64,000 nt of DNA from Lautropia sp. (GTDB taxonomy: Bacteria; Pseudomonadota; Gammaproteobacteria; Burkholderiales; Burkholderiaceae_E), in NCBI GenBank assembly GCA_030532425.1, contig JAUNLD010000003.1, positions 16,252 to 80,251 on the forward strand. Direction: 5' to 3'. Numbering within the stretch: position 1 is the stretch's first letter; every line of letters starts with the position of its first letter. The notes beneath the pieces are model-generated. The model had not been told where the DNA came from and did no database searches. It saw nothing but the letters and a program-made list of their open reading frames with translations. Positions 1 to 10,129 of this stretch are shown here, in pieces. The translations under genes and the position numbers were made by a program.

Positions 1-302
1 CGATGATCGGCCCGGCCCCCGATACCGCCCAGGTGGCACAGCAGGCCGGGCAGCTGGCCCGCAACGACCGGCTGCCGCTGCCGCGTCAGCCGGGCCTTTA
101 TCTGCTGTGCGGGCTGGCCGGCCGTGGCTCGCTTTACGCCGCCATCGGCGCCGAGATGATCGCCGCCCATGCCTGCCACGAGGCACCGGTCGTCGACGCG
201 GCACTGGCACGCGCCACCGACCCCGGCCGCTTCATCAAGCGCCGGCTGCAACGGGCCTGGAGTCAGCGCGGCCGCCCCTCTTCCGCCCGCACCGATCCCT
301 GA
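1..302 (+). CDS. mnmC: MnmC-type FAD-dependent tRNA-modification oxidoreductase, C-terminal end (partial)
   Basis: The reading frame is open to the left edge and stops at TGA 300-302, so only about 100 C-terminal residues are visible. They contain LPRQPGLYLLCGLAGRGSLY followed by an AAEL-like helix (IGAEMIAAH) and DPGRFIKRRLQR. This is the usual end of the FAD/glycine-oxidase domain of MnmC, which has GLGSRGL and a DPARF motif near the terminus. That domain oxidatively removes the carboxymethyl group from cmnm5(s2)U34 in tRNA, before methylation by the MnmD domain. A separate MnmD-like methyltransferase lies at the far end of the window, which suggests the two activities are on different proteins here. 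Another DAO-family oxidoreductase is the alternative. Confidence 0.6.
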   Translation, partial: MIGPAPDTAQVAQQAGQLARNDRLPLPRQPGLYLLCGLAGRGSLYAAIGAEMIAAHACHEAPVVDAALARATDPGRFIKRRLQRAWSQRGRPSSARTDP

Positions 303-403
303 GCCCCATGCTTCACCCCTGCAAATTCCCACCCGAAGCGCCGGGGCCGGCAGAAAGATGTAACATGACGCCGTGTTGTAAAAAACCGCCGGAGCCTCAG
401 CGC

Positions 404-1453
404 ATGAACACGCCCCGCCCCCTTGCCCGATACGCCGCTCCCCTGCTCGCCACCACCTGGCTGGCGGTGGGTCTGGCCGGCTGCGGCGGCGGGGGTAGCA
501 GCGGAAAAGCCGTCTCCAGCAGTCCGGCCGCCCCCAGCGGCAATACCCCGGCGGCCAACGCCGACAGCACCCGCCCGGACGCCAGCGCGGCCCCGGGTGC
601 ATCCAGCCAGGGCCGCGCCTCCACCGTGGCCAGCGGCCCGATCTCGGCCAGCGGCATCAGCGGCGCGGCACTGGCAGCCATGCTCGACACCCGTGGCAAC
701 GGCGTCACCCCGTTCGGTCCGGCCGACGCCGTCGAGGGCCGTGGCCGCTGGGGACCGAAAGTGCCCGAAGCCGACTCGCACAAGCTCTTTCTCACGATGC
801 ACCAGTGGCTCACGCCCGACGGCTACGCCTATCCCAGCCCAGGCCACCGCGAGAACTCGCCCTACGATCCGGGCATCTACCGGACACTGGACGGCACCGC
901 CCGCTACAACGCCACCAGCGACGTCGTCTATCGCTGGGATACCAGCAAGAACGCCACCATTCCCTATGTGCGTCATTGGCTGGGGGTCGACATCACCGCG
1001 TCGGCCACGCAGCTGTCGATCAATCACACGCTGGACCTGAACTGGCAGTTGCAGACCGGCACCCATGCCGAGGCCGGTGCCGAACAGAGCCTGCTGCTCA
1101 GCGCCACCACCCCGTACAAGGTCGACAAGACCCGGCTGATTCCCTTCGACAAGCCGCTGCACGAATGGCGTCACGGCGATGCCCGCGTGCAGCTGCGCGT
1201 ACTCAAGGGGCGTGATGCCCGCGAGGCACTGCTCTGCTGGGACTATGCCCTGCCCGATCTGGCGCGACTGGTCTGCCGGGCCTGGCAGTTTCCGGCCAGC
1301 TGGAAGGCAGGACAGGCACCACGGCGCACCGGCTATTTCGTGGAGGACGACCGCAGCCGCCGCCCCGGCGAAAGTGGCAAGCTGCGCTGGTTCCTGAGCG
1401 AGCGGGAGGGCGAGCAACAGGCCCGGCAGCCAGCCGGCCAGGCCCTCCGATGA
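404..1453 (+). CDS. Putative lipoprotein of unknown function
   Basis: A 349-residue protein. The start at 404 is chosen because GGAG lies at 391-394 and it gives a compact lipoprotein signal peptide: basic n-region, hydrophobic stretch and lipobox LAGC, with Cys at about residue 27 followed by a Gly-rich run. Residues about 30-110 are rich in Ser, Ala, Pro and Gly and look like a flexible tether. The remainder looks like a folded periplasmic domain with many aromatic residues (motifs RWGPKVPEAD, YNATSDVVYRWD, LLCWDYALPD). I do not recognise the family. The gene converges on purL, with a perfect hairpin between them. Function is unknown; membrane anchoring is inferred from the lipobox. Confidence 0.7.
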   Translation: MNTPRPLARYAAPLLATTWLAVGLAGCGGGGSSGKAVSSSPAAPSGNTPAANADSTRPDASAAPGASSQGRASTVASGPISASGISGAALAAMLDTRGNGVTPFGPADAVEGRGRWGPKVPEADSHKLFLTMHQWLTPDGYAYPSPGHRENSPYDPGIYRTLDGTARYNATSDVVYRWDTSKNATIPYVRHWLGVDITASATQLSINHTLDLNWQLQTGTHAEAGAEQSLLLSATTPYKVDKTRLIPFDKPLHEWRHGDARVQLRVLKGRDAREALLCWDYALPDLARLVCRAWQFPASWKAGQAPRRTGYFVEDDRSRRPGESGKLRWFLSEREGEQQARQPAGQALR

Positions 1454-1467
1454 AGTAAGCGGACAAT

Positions 1468-1493
1468 GGCATGGCCGCGCTGCCGGCCATGCC
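1468..1493. terminator. Perfect 10-bp inverted repeat between convergent genes
   Basis: GGCATGGCCG (1468-1477), a 6-nt loop and CGGCCATGCC (1484-1493) form a perfect hairpin in the 66-bp gap between the lipoprotein gene and purL. There is no clear T-tract on either strand, so a bidirectional terminator role is inferred from position. Confidence 0.5.
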
Positions 1494-1519
1494 CGGGCCT
1501 CAGTCCACTGAGACGCCCC

Positions 1520-4500
1520 TCAATCGAACTGCCGGCGGGCGTTGTGCCACAAGCGCATCCAGGGCGAGTGATCCAGCCCCGACTGGGCCAGCTCGCGCGG
1601 CGTCCACGACCACTGCGCCAGCCGGAACACCCGCTCGGGGTGCGGCATCATGATCGTGGCGCGACCGTCGGCACTGGCAAAGCCGGTGGCCCCCTGCGGC
1701 GAGCCATTGGGGTTGAGCGGATAGGTTTCGGTGGGCTGGCCATGGCCATCCACGTAACGCATCGCCGGGTTGGCCGCAGCCACGCGGCGGGCCAGCTCTG
1801 CCGGCTCAGCAGCCCCTTCACCCGGCCGGCCGTAGTCGGCCCGGCCCTCGCCGTGCGAGACGACGATCGGCAGGCGGTCGCCCGCCATGCCCTGCAGCCA
1901 CAGCGAGGGTGAAGGCATGATCTCGACACTGGAAAAACGCCCTTCATACTGCTCCGAGCGGTTGCGCACGAAACGCGGCCAGGCCTCGGCGCCCGGAATC
2001 AGCCCCTTCAGGTGCGAAAGCATCTGGCAGCCGTTGCACACGCCCAGCGTCAGTGTGTCGGCGCGCTGGAAGAAGCCGGCAAAGGCATCGGCCAGCTGCG
2101 GGCTGAACAGGATGGTGCGCGCCCAGCCGGCGCCGGCGCCCAGCACGTCACCATAGGAAAAGCCGCCGCACACCACCAGCGCCTGGTAATCCGCCAGCTG
2201 GCGGCGACCGGCGATCAGGTCGCTCATGTGGACATCATGGGCCTCGAAACCGGCCAGATCGAAGGCGGCCGCCATCTCGCGCTGGCTGTTGACCCCCTGC
2301 TCGCGCAGCACGGCCACCTTCGGACGCTGCCCCCCGATGGCCGGGGCCGGCATGTTCTGCCAGGCCTCGGTCGAGGAGGCCGACAGATGCACCGACAACG
2401 GTGCCGGCATGCCGGCATCGGCCCCCTCCAGCGCAAAGGACTCGGCCACGCAGGCCGGATCATCGCGCAATGCGGCGATGCGATGGCTGGTTTCGGCCCA
2501 GGCCTGTTGCAGCGTGGCCCGCGGCATGCTGAACAGGCAGCGGGCATCGTTGTGGATCTCGATGGTGTCCTGCCCGTTGGGCAGGCCAACGACGTGGGCA
2601 TGGTCCGAGAGCCGATGCTGCCGCAGCAGCCCCAGCAGGCGGTCACGGTGGGCCCGGCTGACCTGCAGCACCACGCCCGGCTCCTCGTTGAACAGCGCCC
2701 GCAGCACCCGCTCCTCGCGCAGCTGTGCCACCTGTTCGGGGCGAATCTTGAAATCGCCGGCATCGGCCACGTTCGGATCGATGGTCAGCATGTCGAGCTG
2801 CAACGACACGCCGCAATGTCCGGCAAACGCCATCTCGCAGACGGTGGCAAACAGGCCCCCATCCGAGCGGTCGTGATACGCCAGCAGCAGCCCCTGGGCC
2901 TGCGCCTCGCGCACCGCCGCCCACAACCGGACCAGGCGATCGGGCTGTTCCAGGTCGGCCGGCCTGTCTCCCGTGCGCCCGGTCACCTGCGCCAGCGCCG
3001 AGCCGCCCAGGCGTTGCTGGCCCGCGCTCAGGTCGACCAGCACCAGGCAGGTCTGCGGGTCGGCCACCAGCTCAGGCGTCAACGCCCGGCGCACATCATC
3101 CACCGGCGCATGCGCCGTCACCACCAGCGACACCGGCGAGCCGACCTCGTGCTGCACATCGTCGGCCTGCCAGCGGGCACGCATCGACAGCGAATCCTTG
3201 CCCACCGGGATGCTGATGCCCAGCTGAATGCACAGCTGGCTGGCCGCCTCCACCGCCGCATACAGCGCCGCGTCCTCGCGGGCACTGCCGGCATTGGCCA
3301 TCCAGTTGGCCGAGAGCTTGGTCAGACCCAGCTCATCGGGCACGGCCGACAACAGGTTGGTCAGCGATTCGGCAATCGCCAGCCGCGAGGCGGCCGCCGC
3401 ATCCAGTACCGCCACCGGCGAGCGTTCGCCCATCGCCAGCGCATCGCCGCCGTGGCCACGGTAATCCAGCAGCCCGACGGCACAGTCGGCCACCGGCACC
3501 TGCCAGGGGCCCACCATCGGGTCGCGCACGCTCAGGCCGCCCACGCTGCGGTCGGCAATCGTCACCAGAAAGGCCTTGCTGGCCACCGCCGGCAGTTGCA
3601 GCACCTGCCGCGCCAGCGTATCCAGCGTCAGCCCGCTCAGATCCATGCCGGGAGCCGGCGCCGCCCCGGATGTGCGCCCCTCGCGGCGCAGCCTGGGCGA
3701 TTTGCCGAACAGCACGTCCATGCCGATGTCCACGGCCGGCGGCTGTCCCTCGGCCGTCAGGCTCAGATGCTGCGCGTCCGTCACCACGCCCACCACGGCC
3801 ATCGGGCAGCGCTCACGCGCGCACATGGCCTGCAACTGCGGCAGACGCTCGGGCGCAATGCCCAGCACGTAGCGCTCCTGCGATTCATTGCACCAGATCT
3901 CGGCCGGCGACATGCCGCTTTCGGCCACCGGCACCTGGGCCAGATCGAAGCATGCGCCCCGGCCGGCATCGTGGGCCAGCTCGGGAAAGGCATTGGACAG
4001 TCCGCCTGCACCCACATCGTGAATGGACAGCACCGGGTTGTCTTCGCCCAGCGCCCGGCAGGCATTGATGACTTCCTGCACCCGCCGCTCCATCTCGGGG
4101 TTGGCGCGCTGCACCGATGCAAAATCCAGCTCGGCGGCATTGCTGCCCACCCCCATGCTGGAGGCCGCACCACCCCCCAGGCCGATGCGCATGCCGGGCC
4201 CACCCAGCTGCACCAGCAAGGTGCCGGGCGGCAGCGGCTTCTTGTGCTGGTGGATCTCGTCCACCGAGCCGACGCCGCCCGCAATCATGATCGGCTTGTG
4301 GTAGCCCCACGCCACCTGACGGCCTGCCTCATCGGCCTGCGGTGCCGTCTCGAAGGTACGGAAATAGCCCAGCAGATTGGGGCGGCCGAATTCATTGTTG
4401 AACGCGGCGCCCCCCAATGGCCCCTCGATCATGATCGACAGCGGCGACGCCAGCGTCGGCGGCTGACTGGCGTCGGCCTCCCAGGGCTGCTGCCAGCCGG

Positions 4501-5572
4501 GGATGCGCAGATTCGACACGGTGAAGCCGGTCAGGCCGTAACGCGGGCTGCCGCCACGCCCGGTGGCTCCCTCGTCACGGATCTCGCCCCCGCTGCCGGT
4601 GGCCGCGCCCGGATGCGGCGCGATGGCGGTCGGGTGGTTGTGGGTCTCCACCTTCAACAGCCGGTGCACGGAGCGCCCGGACCACTGGTAACGGCCCGAA
4701 GCGGCATCGACATCCCACGACTGGATGGTGCCGCCCTGCAGGATGGCGGCGTTGTCCGAATACGCCACCACCGTGCCCTGCGGATGGGCCTTGTGCGTCT
4801 CGCGTATCAGCCCGAACAGCGAACGCTCCTGCGGCTGGCCATCGATGACGAAATCGGCATTGAAGATCTTGTGACGGCAGTGCTCGGAATTGGCCTGCGC
4901 AAACATCATCAGTTCGACATCGGTGGGATCGCGCCGCAGCGCCTCTCCATAGACGCGGGCCAGATAATCGATCTCGTCACCCGAGAGCGCCAGGCCCAGC
5001 CGGACATTGGCCTCGGCCAGCGCAGCCTGGGCATCGGCACCCAGAACCACCGTGCTCATTGGCACCGGCGCATGATCGGCAAAGAGCCGGGCCGCATCCG
5101 GCTGCGCATCGAACCAGCTCTCGGTCATCGGGTCGTGCAGGCAGCCGGCCAGCGCCAGGCGACGCGGGCCGTCGAGCTCGCCCGCCTTGCTGCCACCCAG
5201 CAGCCCGCGCTTGAAACCGAGGCGATAGCGGATGCCACGCTCGATGCGGACGACGTCCTCGAAGCCGGCATGGTGCAGGATGTCGATGGCCTTCGACGAC
5301 CACGGCGAGCGCGTGCCGGCCCGCGCCGTCACCCACAGCGAGCGCTGATGACGCTCGTCGTCGGCTACGGACAGGGGCGCTTCATCCACCAGCAACTGCA
5401 GGCGTTCCAGACGCTCGCCTGCCAGGGGTTCGCGTGCGGCCAGCAGGTAAAACCAGGAGGCCTCGACCGATTCGATCGATGCATCCACCGCCTGCAGGCG
5501 CTGCAACAGGGATTTGGCACGGAAACTGCTCAAGGCCTGCCCGCCGGGCAGGAGCTGGTGGGAAAGATTCAT
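1520..5572 (-). CDS. purL: Phosphoribosylformylglycinamidine synthase (FGAM synthase, large single-chain type)
   Basis: A 1350-residue enzyme of de novo purine synthesis that converts FGAR, ATP and glutamine to FGAM in the cytoplasm. The length matches the one-polypeptide proteobacterial PurL. The N-terminal PurS-like segment is followed by two AIRS-type synthetase halves; the first carries [20 protein letters not shown], the second [10 protein letters not shown] class I glutamine amidotransferase domain begins near residue 1045 ([12 protein letters not shown]). Its catalytic Cys lies in GVCNGCQM at about residue 1178, and the His/Glu pair is in MPHPERVF near 1309. No frame break or missing key residue is seen. 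The gene stands alone: its left neighbour converges on it and gdhA is divergent. Confidence 0.97.
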   Translation of the reverse strand: MNLSHQLLPGGQALSSFRAKSLLQRLQAVDASIESVEASWFYLLAAREPLAGERLERLQLLVDEAPLSVADDERHQRSLWVTARAGTRSPWSSKAIDILHHAGFEDVVRIERGIRYRLGFKRGLLGGSKAGELDGPRRLALAGCLHDPMTESWFDAQPDAARLFADHAPVPMSTVVLGADAQAALAEANVRLGLALSGDEIDYLARVYGEALRRDPTDVELMMFAQANSEHCRHKIFNADFVIDGQPQERSLFGLIRETHKAHPQGTVVAYSDNAAILQGGTIQSWDVDAASGRYQWSGRSVHRLLKVETHNHPTAIAPHPGAATGSGGEIRDEGATGRGGSPRYGLTGFTVSNLRIPGWQQPWEADASQPPTLASPLSIMIEGPLGGAAFNNEFGRPNLLGYFRTFETAPQADEAGRQVAWGYHKPIMIAGGVGSVDEIHQHKKPLPPGTLLVQLGGPGMRIGLGGGAASSMGVGSNAAELDFASVQRANPEMERRVQEVINACRALGEDNPVLSIHDVGAGGLSNAFPELAHDAGRGACFDLAQVPVAESGMSPAEIWCNESQERYVLGIAPERLPQLQAMCARERCPMAVVGVVTDAQHLSLTAEGQPPAVDIGMDVLFGKSPRLRREGRTSGAAPAPGMDLSGLTLDTLARQVLQLPAVASKAFLVTIADRSVGGLSVRDPMVGPWQVPVADCAVGLLDYRGHGGDALAMGERSPVAVLDAAAASRLAIAESLTNLLSAVPDELGLTKLSANWMANAGSAREDAALYAAVEAASQLCIQLGISIPVGKDSLSMRARWQADDVQHEVGSPVSLVVTAHAPVDDVRRALTPELVADPQTCLVLVDLSAGQQRLGGSALAQVTGRTGDRPADLEQPDRLVRLWAAVREAQAQGLLLAYHDRSDGGLFATVCEMAFAGHCGVSLQLDMLTIDPNVADAGDFKIRPEQVAQLREERVLRALFNEEPGVVLQVSRAHRDRLLGLLRQHRLSDHAHVVGLPNGQDTIEIHNDARCLFSMPRATLQQAWAETSHRIAALRDDPACVAESFALEGADAGMPAPLSVHLSASSTEAWQNMPAPAIGGQRPKVAVLREQGVNSQREMAAAFDLAGFEAHDVHMSDLIAGRRQLADYQALVVCGGFSYGDVLGAGAGWARTILFSPQLADAFAGFFQRADTLTLGVCNGCQMLSHLKGLIPGAEAWPRFVRNRSEQYEGRFSSVEIMPSPSLWLQGMAGDRLPIVVSHGEGRADYGRPGEGAAEPAELARRVAAANPAMRYVDGHGQPTETYPLNPNGSPQGATGFASADGRATIMMPHPERVFRLAQWSWTPRELAQSGLDHSPWMRLWHNARRQFD

Positions 5573-5773
5573 GATGACCGACCGCCGGAATGCCAGTGCT
5601 GTGGCTGTTATGGTGCTGAACCCGCGATTATAGGGGGCCGTTTCCTGCCTGCCCGGAGGACACCAGAGAAAATGGTTGCCCCCATGCGCCAGAAGCCCCC
5701 AAAACCGTGCCTGTCATGCCCTTCGGGGGTAGCATAGGGTTTTCCATTTCCCTATGACACACGGAGACTCTTC

Positions 5774-7045
5774 ATGTCGAACCTGTCGTATCTCACGCCG
5801 CATGCCGGCAGTCCCTGGGATACTTACCTCGCTCAGGTCGATCAGGTCACACCTCATCTCGGCAAGCTGGCCCGCTGGGTCGAAACCCTGAAAAAACCCA
5901 AACGTGCCCTGATCGTCGACATCCCGATCGAGCTCGACAACGGCACCATTGCCCATTTCGAGGGATTTCGCGTACAGCACAGCCTCTCGCGCGGGCCCGG
6001 CAAGGGGGGCGTGCGCTATCACCCGGATGTGACGCTGGAAGAAGTGATGGCGCTGTCGGCATGGATGACCATCAAGAACGCAGCGGTCAACATCCCCTAC
6101 GGCGGTGCCAAGGGCGGGATCCGCGTCGACCCCAAGCAGCTCTCCGCCAACGAACTTGAAAAACTCACCCGCCGTTATACCAGCGAGATCGGCATCATCA
6201 TCGGGCCCTCCAAGGACATCCCGGCCCCGGACGTGAACACCAACGGCCAGATCATGGCCTGGATGATGGACACGTACTCGATCAACCAGGGCGGTGTCGT
6301 CACCGGCGTCGTCACCGGCAAGCCGGTCGAACTGGGCGGATCGCTCGGCCGCGTCAAGGCCACCGGCCGCGGCGTCTTCCTCACCGCACGTGAGGCAGCC
6401 AAGAGCCTCGGCATCGACCTGCAGGGCGCCCGCGTCGTCGTGCAGGGCTTTGGCAACGTCGGCAGCATCGCCGCCGAACTGATGGCCGAGAGCGGTGCCA
6501 AGGTGGTGGCGGTGCAGGACCACACCGGCGCCATCCAGAACGACAAGGGGCTGGACATCGTGGCCCTGCAGGCCTACGCCCGCAAGAACGGCGGCATCCA
6601 GGGCTTTGCCGAGGCCGAGGCGCTCGATACCGAGGAATTCTGGGGCCTGCCCTGCGACATCCTGATTCCGGCCGCCCTCGAAGGCCAGATCGACGACAGG
6701 CGCGCCCAGCGTGTCAAGGCCCGGCTGGTGGTCGAAGGGGCCAACGGCCCTGTCACCAAGGCTGGCGACCAGGTCTTCAACGATCGTGGCATCACCGTCG
6801 TGCCCGATGTCATCGCCAATGCCGGCGGCGTCATCGTGTCGTACTTTGAATGGGTGCAGGATTTCTCCTCCTTCTTCTGGGGCGAGGACGAAATCAACCA
6901 GCGGCTGGAAACCATCCAGCTCAACGCCTTCCGCGACATCATGCAGCTGGCGGCCAGCAAGGGCGTGACGCTGCGCACCGCCGCCTACATCATCGCCTGC
7001 GAGCGCGTGCTGCGCGCCCGCGCCGAGCGCGGTCTGTACCCATAA
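5774..7045 (+). CDS. gdhA: Glutamate dehydrogenase
   Basis: A 423-residue enzyme that interconverts glutamate and 2-oxoglutarate plus ammonium in the cytoplasm. The N-terminal ELFV dimerisation domain holds [20 protein letters not shown] and the catalytic-Lys motif GGAKGGI, with Lys near residue 113. The Rossmann domain carries [11 protein letters not shown] near residue 224, and EGANGP and [17 protein letters not shown] follow as in the family. The length is typical of the hexameric NAD-type enzymes common in Burkholderiales, but coenzyme preference is inferred. The start at 5774 has CGGAGA just upstream. It is divergent from purL across 201 bp and followed by a hairpin. Confidence 0.96.
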   Translation: MSNLSYLTPHAGSPWDTYLAQVDQVTPHLGKLARWVETLKKPKRALIVDIPIELDNGTIAHFEGFRVQHSLSRGPGKGGVRYHPDVTLEEVMALSAWMTIKNAAVNIPYGGAKGGIRVDPKQLSANELEKLTRRYTSEIGIIIGPSKDIPAPDVNTNGQIMAWMMDTYSINQGGVVTGVVTGKPVELGGSLGRVKATGRGVFLTAREAAKSLGIDLQGARVVVQGFGNVGSIAAELMAESGAKVVAVQDHTGAIQNDKGLDIVALQAYARKNGGIQGFAEAEALDTEEFWGLPCDILIPAALEGQIDDRRAQRVKARLVVEGANGPVTKAGDQVFNDRGITVVPDVIANAGGVIVSYFEWVQDFSSFFWGEDEINQRLETIQLNAFRDIMQLAASKGVTLRTAAYIIACERVLRARAERGLYP

Positions 7046-7063
7046 GCAGGTCCGGTGCAGCCG

Positions 7064-7084
7064 CCCTGCCCGTTTCAGGCAGGG
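7064..7084 (+). terminator. Hairpin downstream of gdhA
   Basis: CCCTGCC (7064-7070), a 7-nt loop and GGCAGGG (7078-7084) form a perfect stem 18 bp after the gdhA stop. No T-tract follows, so this may be a terminator or only an mRNA 3'-end stabiliser. It lies in the gap between gdhA and the convergent yceH-like gene. Confidence 0.4.
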
Positions 7085-7135
7085 CCAGCAGCCGGCAGGC
7101 CTGCCCGCCCGGACGGCCTGCCCTGCCAGGTGTCA

Positions 7136-7843
7136 TCAGGCCCCGTCAGACGGCATCCGTGCCGCCTCCAGGGCCTGCACGCGGGCGCCCAGCGCCTGCA
7201 CCTGCTCTTCCAGCACCGCCAGCCGCTGCATCAGCGCCGCCGGTGCAGCCTGATCCTGCGGCCCGCCGTCGGCACCGGACGCCCCGGCACCACCCACTGC
7301 CGCCTCACTGCCTGATGCCTCCACCTCCGCATCGGCCGGCACCGACAGACAATGGCGCCAGCGCTGCTCACGCGCGCCAGGCTGGCGCGGCATCAGCACC
7401 ACCAGGGGGCCGTCGGCACGGCCGGCCATCTCGTGCAGATAGGCCTCCACCGACGAGGTATCGGCAAAACGCGCCAGCCGCTCGACGTGCGCCCGCAGCT
7501 CGGCCGCCGTCTGTGGTCCGCGCAGCATCAGCACCGCCAGCAGCGCCGCCGCTTCGCCGGGAATGCCCAGCACCCGCCCCATGTTGTGCTCGTAGCGCGT
7601 CACCCGGCTGCCGCTGGATTCGATCACCAGCGACTGCTCGCGCAGCCCCTCCAGCGCCTGCAGCAGCTGCGACTCATCCAGGTTCATCACCGGATCGCGA
7701 TTGCTGCGCTGGTTGCAACCATGGAGCAGCGCGTTCAACGACATCGGATAGCTGTCGGGCACCGTCCTTTCCTTTTCCAGCAACACCGCCAGCGCCCGTG
7801 CCTCGACTGCCGACAGCAGCGGCCGCGTCTGCGATTCCGTCAT
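7136..7843 (-). CDS. yceH: YceH/UPF0502 (DUF480) family protein
   Basis: A 235-residue cytoplasmic protein of the YceH family, which folds as paired winged-helix domains. Family hallmarks are [20 protein letters not shown] at the N-terminus, then [24 protein letters not shown], and [20 protein letters not shown] in the second wing. The C-terminal 60 residues form a linker plus a short predicted coiled coil ([23 protein letters not shown]). The family's biochemical role is not established, so only the family assignment is secure. The gene is convergent with gdhA and divergent from nnr. Confidence 0.9.
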   Translation of the reverse strand: MTESQTRPLLSAVEARALAVLLEKERTVPDSYPMSLNALLHGCNQRSNRDPVMNLDESQLLQALEGLREQSLVIESSGSRVTRYEHNMGRVLGIPGEAAALLAVLMLRGPQTAAELRAHVERLARFADTSSVEAYLHEMAGRADGPLVVLMPRQPGAREQRWRHCLSVPADAEVEASGSEAAVGGAGASGADGGPQDQAAPAALMQRLAVLEEQVQALGARVQALEAARMPSDGA

Positions 7844-8135
7844 CGGTTTCTCCTTGGATCCGGGACCCTTCCCGCGAAGGCTCGATTATCACCCGGGCAG
7901 GCCACCGGCTGCACGTTCCCGCAGGGCTTCATTCACGGCACCAGGCCAGCCCGCCGTGATTCAGGCCCCGCCCAGCCTACCCAGCCTACCCGGCACTGGC
8001 CGGATTCAGGCCCGGGTTCCGCACCGGCAGGCGCCCCACCTGGGCTAGACTGCAGGCATCCAGCCAGACGCGGCCCCTGCCGGCCTCCCGGCCCGGGGCA
8101 ACGCCGCTACCCGCCTTCCGTCACGGAGTCCGCCG

Positions 8136-10055
8136 ATGAACGACGCCCCCTTGATTTCAGCCACCGTCCGGCCCGCCTCATCCTTTCAGCCCGGTTATTT
8201 TCTTGATATCAAGACGATACGGCAGCGGGAGGAAGACGGACTGGCGCGCACGCCCCCCGGCACCCTGATGGCGGCGGCCGGGGCTGCCGTGGCCGAAGTG
8301 GCGCTGCGCCTGTGGAAGACGCTGCCCGCCGATGCTCCGGTACTGTTGCTGGTCGGGCCGGGCAACAACGGCGGTGATGCGCTGGTGGCCGGGCGCCACC
8401 TGCGCCGGGCCGGCCTTCAGGTTCAGGCCGCCATTGTCGATACGCTGATGCAGACCCCGCCCCGGGCCACTGATGCCTGTGCGGCCTGGCAGGCCTGGCG
8501 TGCCGACGGCCACGACTTCTTCCCGCTCAGCAAGGTGCCTGCCCGCTTGCAGCCCGACATGCTGGTGATCGACGGCCTGTTCGGCATCGGCCTGAGCCGG
8601 GCGGTCGATGCCCCACTGGCGGCCCTGATCCAGGCGGTCGATGCGGCAGGTGCCACCGTGCTGGCCATCGACGTGCCCAGCGGCCTGGATGCCGACACCG
8701 GTGCAGCCGTGGGCGGGGGCGCACTGATGCGTGCCGACCAGACCGTCACCCTGATCGGCGACAAACCCGGTCTGCACACCGGCGACGGCCTGCGCCATGC
8801 CGGCACCGTCTGGCTGGCGCCCCTGCTCACGCCACCCTCCCCGCCCCCCACGCCCGCCGGCGGCGTCCGCCTCGACAGCGCCTGGGCGCATGCGCATCAG
8901 CCCCACCGCCCCCTCGATGCCCACAAGGGCACGGCCGGTGATGTGCTGATCGTCGGTGGCCGCCTGGGCATGGCCGGTGCGGCCCGGCTGGCAGCACGCG
9001 GTGCCACCGCCGCTGGCGCTGGCCGCGTCTGGATTGGCACCGAAGCCCCCGGACAGCCTCCCCGACCGTCACTGGCTGCACGTTCGCGTCAGGCACGCGC
9101 GCGGCGCAGGCACGCCCCAGCCAGCCTTGCCCTTTCCAGTCCGGCGCGTGCCACGATGCACCCACCCGCTCCGGGTCTGACAGCCCCCGCCGGTCCGTCC
9201 GCGCATCGCAGATACCCGGGTGCCCGTCCCCTGCCCGACGCCCCGGGCACACGCGCCGCAACACGGGCGGCCAGTGCCGCCCTGCTCCCCCAGCCGTTCC
9301 AGCCGGAGCTGTCATCCGCCCCCATCGACCCGCAACACCCCGAAACGATGCAATTCGTCTGGCAGGACGGCATCGGCTGGCCCGGCCATGCGCCCGTGCT
9401 GGTGGTGGGCTGCGGCCTGGGGCAGGACAGCACCGCCCGGCGCTGGCTACAGCAGGCCCTGACCAGCCAGGCCGCCCTGGTGCTGGATGCCGATGCCCTC
9501 AACCTGCTGGCCGCCGGTGCGGTTCGCCCGGGCCGCATCGCCGCGCCCTGCATCCTCAGCCCTCACCCGCTGGAGGCCGCCCGCCTGCTGGCCACCGACA
9601 TGGCCCAGGTACAGGCGGATCGCATCGGCGCCGCGCGCAGGCTGGCCCGCCGCTTTGGCGCCGTCGTCGTGCTCAAGGGAGCGGGTTCGGTGATTGCCCG
9701 GCCCGATGGCCACTATGCCCTCAACACCAGCGGCCATCCGGTGCTGGGCACGGCCGGCACCGGCGACGTGCTGGCCGGCACCATGGCCGCCCTGCTGGCG
9801 TCGCTGCTGCGCCAGCAGGTGCCTGCCACCGATGCGGCCTGGCGGGCTGCCTGTCTGGGCACCTGGCTGCACGGGCGTGCCGGCCAATGGCTGGCCCAGA
9901 CCCGGGGGCCTGCCGGCATCCCGGCCAGCCAGGTGGCTGGCGGATACCCGGCGATCCTGGCGGCGCTGGCGCGCCATGCCCAGGCCCTTGAGCGCCGGCG
10001 CCCGTATCCCGAGGGCCGTGGGGGTGCTGTCCAGCATCCCCCTGAAGCGGGCTGA
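8136..10055 (+). CDS. nnr: Bifunctional NAD(P)H-hydrate epimerase / ADP-dependent NAD(P)H-hydrate dehydratase
   Basis: A 639-residue metabolite-repair enzyme. The N-terminal NnrE domain (about 10-235) epimerises the R and S forms of NAD(P)HX; it shows GPGNNGGDA and AIDVPSGLDADTG. The C-terminal NnrD domain (about 255-620) dehydrates S-NAD(P)HX; it shows HKGTAGDVLIVGG, LVLDADALNLLA, SPHPLEAARLL and GTAGTGDVLAG. E. coli Nnr is about 515 residues. The excess is mostly one Pro/Ala/Arg-rich insertion at about residues 305-395, between GAGRVWIGTE and the HPETM element, where family members go almost directly from one to the other. GGAG at 8124-8127 supports the start at 8136. Key catalytic motifs appear intact. 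Confidence 0.92.
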   Translation: MNDAPLISATVRPASSFQPGYFLDIKTIRQREEDGLARTPPGTLMAAAGAAVAEVALRLWKTLPADAPVLLLVGPGNNGGDALVAGRHLRRAGLQVQAAIVDTLMQTPPRATDACAAWQAWRADGHDFFPLSKVPARLQPDMLVIDGLFGIGLSRAVDAPLAALIQAVDAAGATVLAIDVPSGLDADTGAAVGGGALMRADQTVTLIGDKPGLHTGDGLRHAGTVWLAPLLTPPSPPPTPAGGVRLDSAWAHAHQPHRPLDAHKGTAGDVLIVGGRLGMAGAARLAARGATAAGAGRVWIGTEAPGQPPRPSLAARSRQARARRRHAPASLALSSPARATMHPPAPGLTAPAGPSAHRRYPGARPLPDAPGTRAATRAASAALLPQPFQPELSSAPIDPQHPETMQFVWQDGIGWPGHAPVLVVGCGLGQDSTARRWLQQALTSQAALVLDADALNLLAAGAVRPGRIAAPCILSPHPLEAARLLATDMAQVQADRIGAARRLARRFGAVVVLKGAGSVIARPDGHYALNTSGHPVLGTAGTGDVLAGTMAALLASLLRQQVPATDAAWRAACLGTWLHGRAGQWLAQTRGPAGIPASQVAGGYPAILAALARHAQALERRRPYPEGRGGAVQHPPEAG

Positions 10056-10129
10056 AGCGTGTCAGTGTCGTGAACTGCTTGGGGGCCCCGCGGAACCACC
10101 TGCCGTTGCGCGCCCCCTTCAAGGCGCCT

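Noticed and set aside
5627-5632. TATAAT on the minus strand as purL promoter
   Set aside because: The hexamer is perfect, but no -35 element is seen at 16-18 bp, so it is not listed as a promoter.
2012-5737. A 1241-codon open frame opposite purL
   Set aside because: It is the mirror of purL in GC-rich DNA. Its translation is rich in His, Gln and Arg with no domain, while the minus strand encodes a complete PurL.
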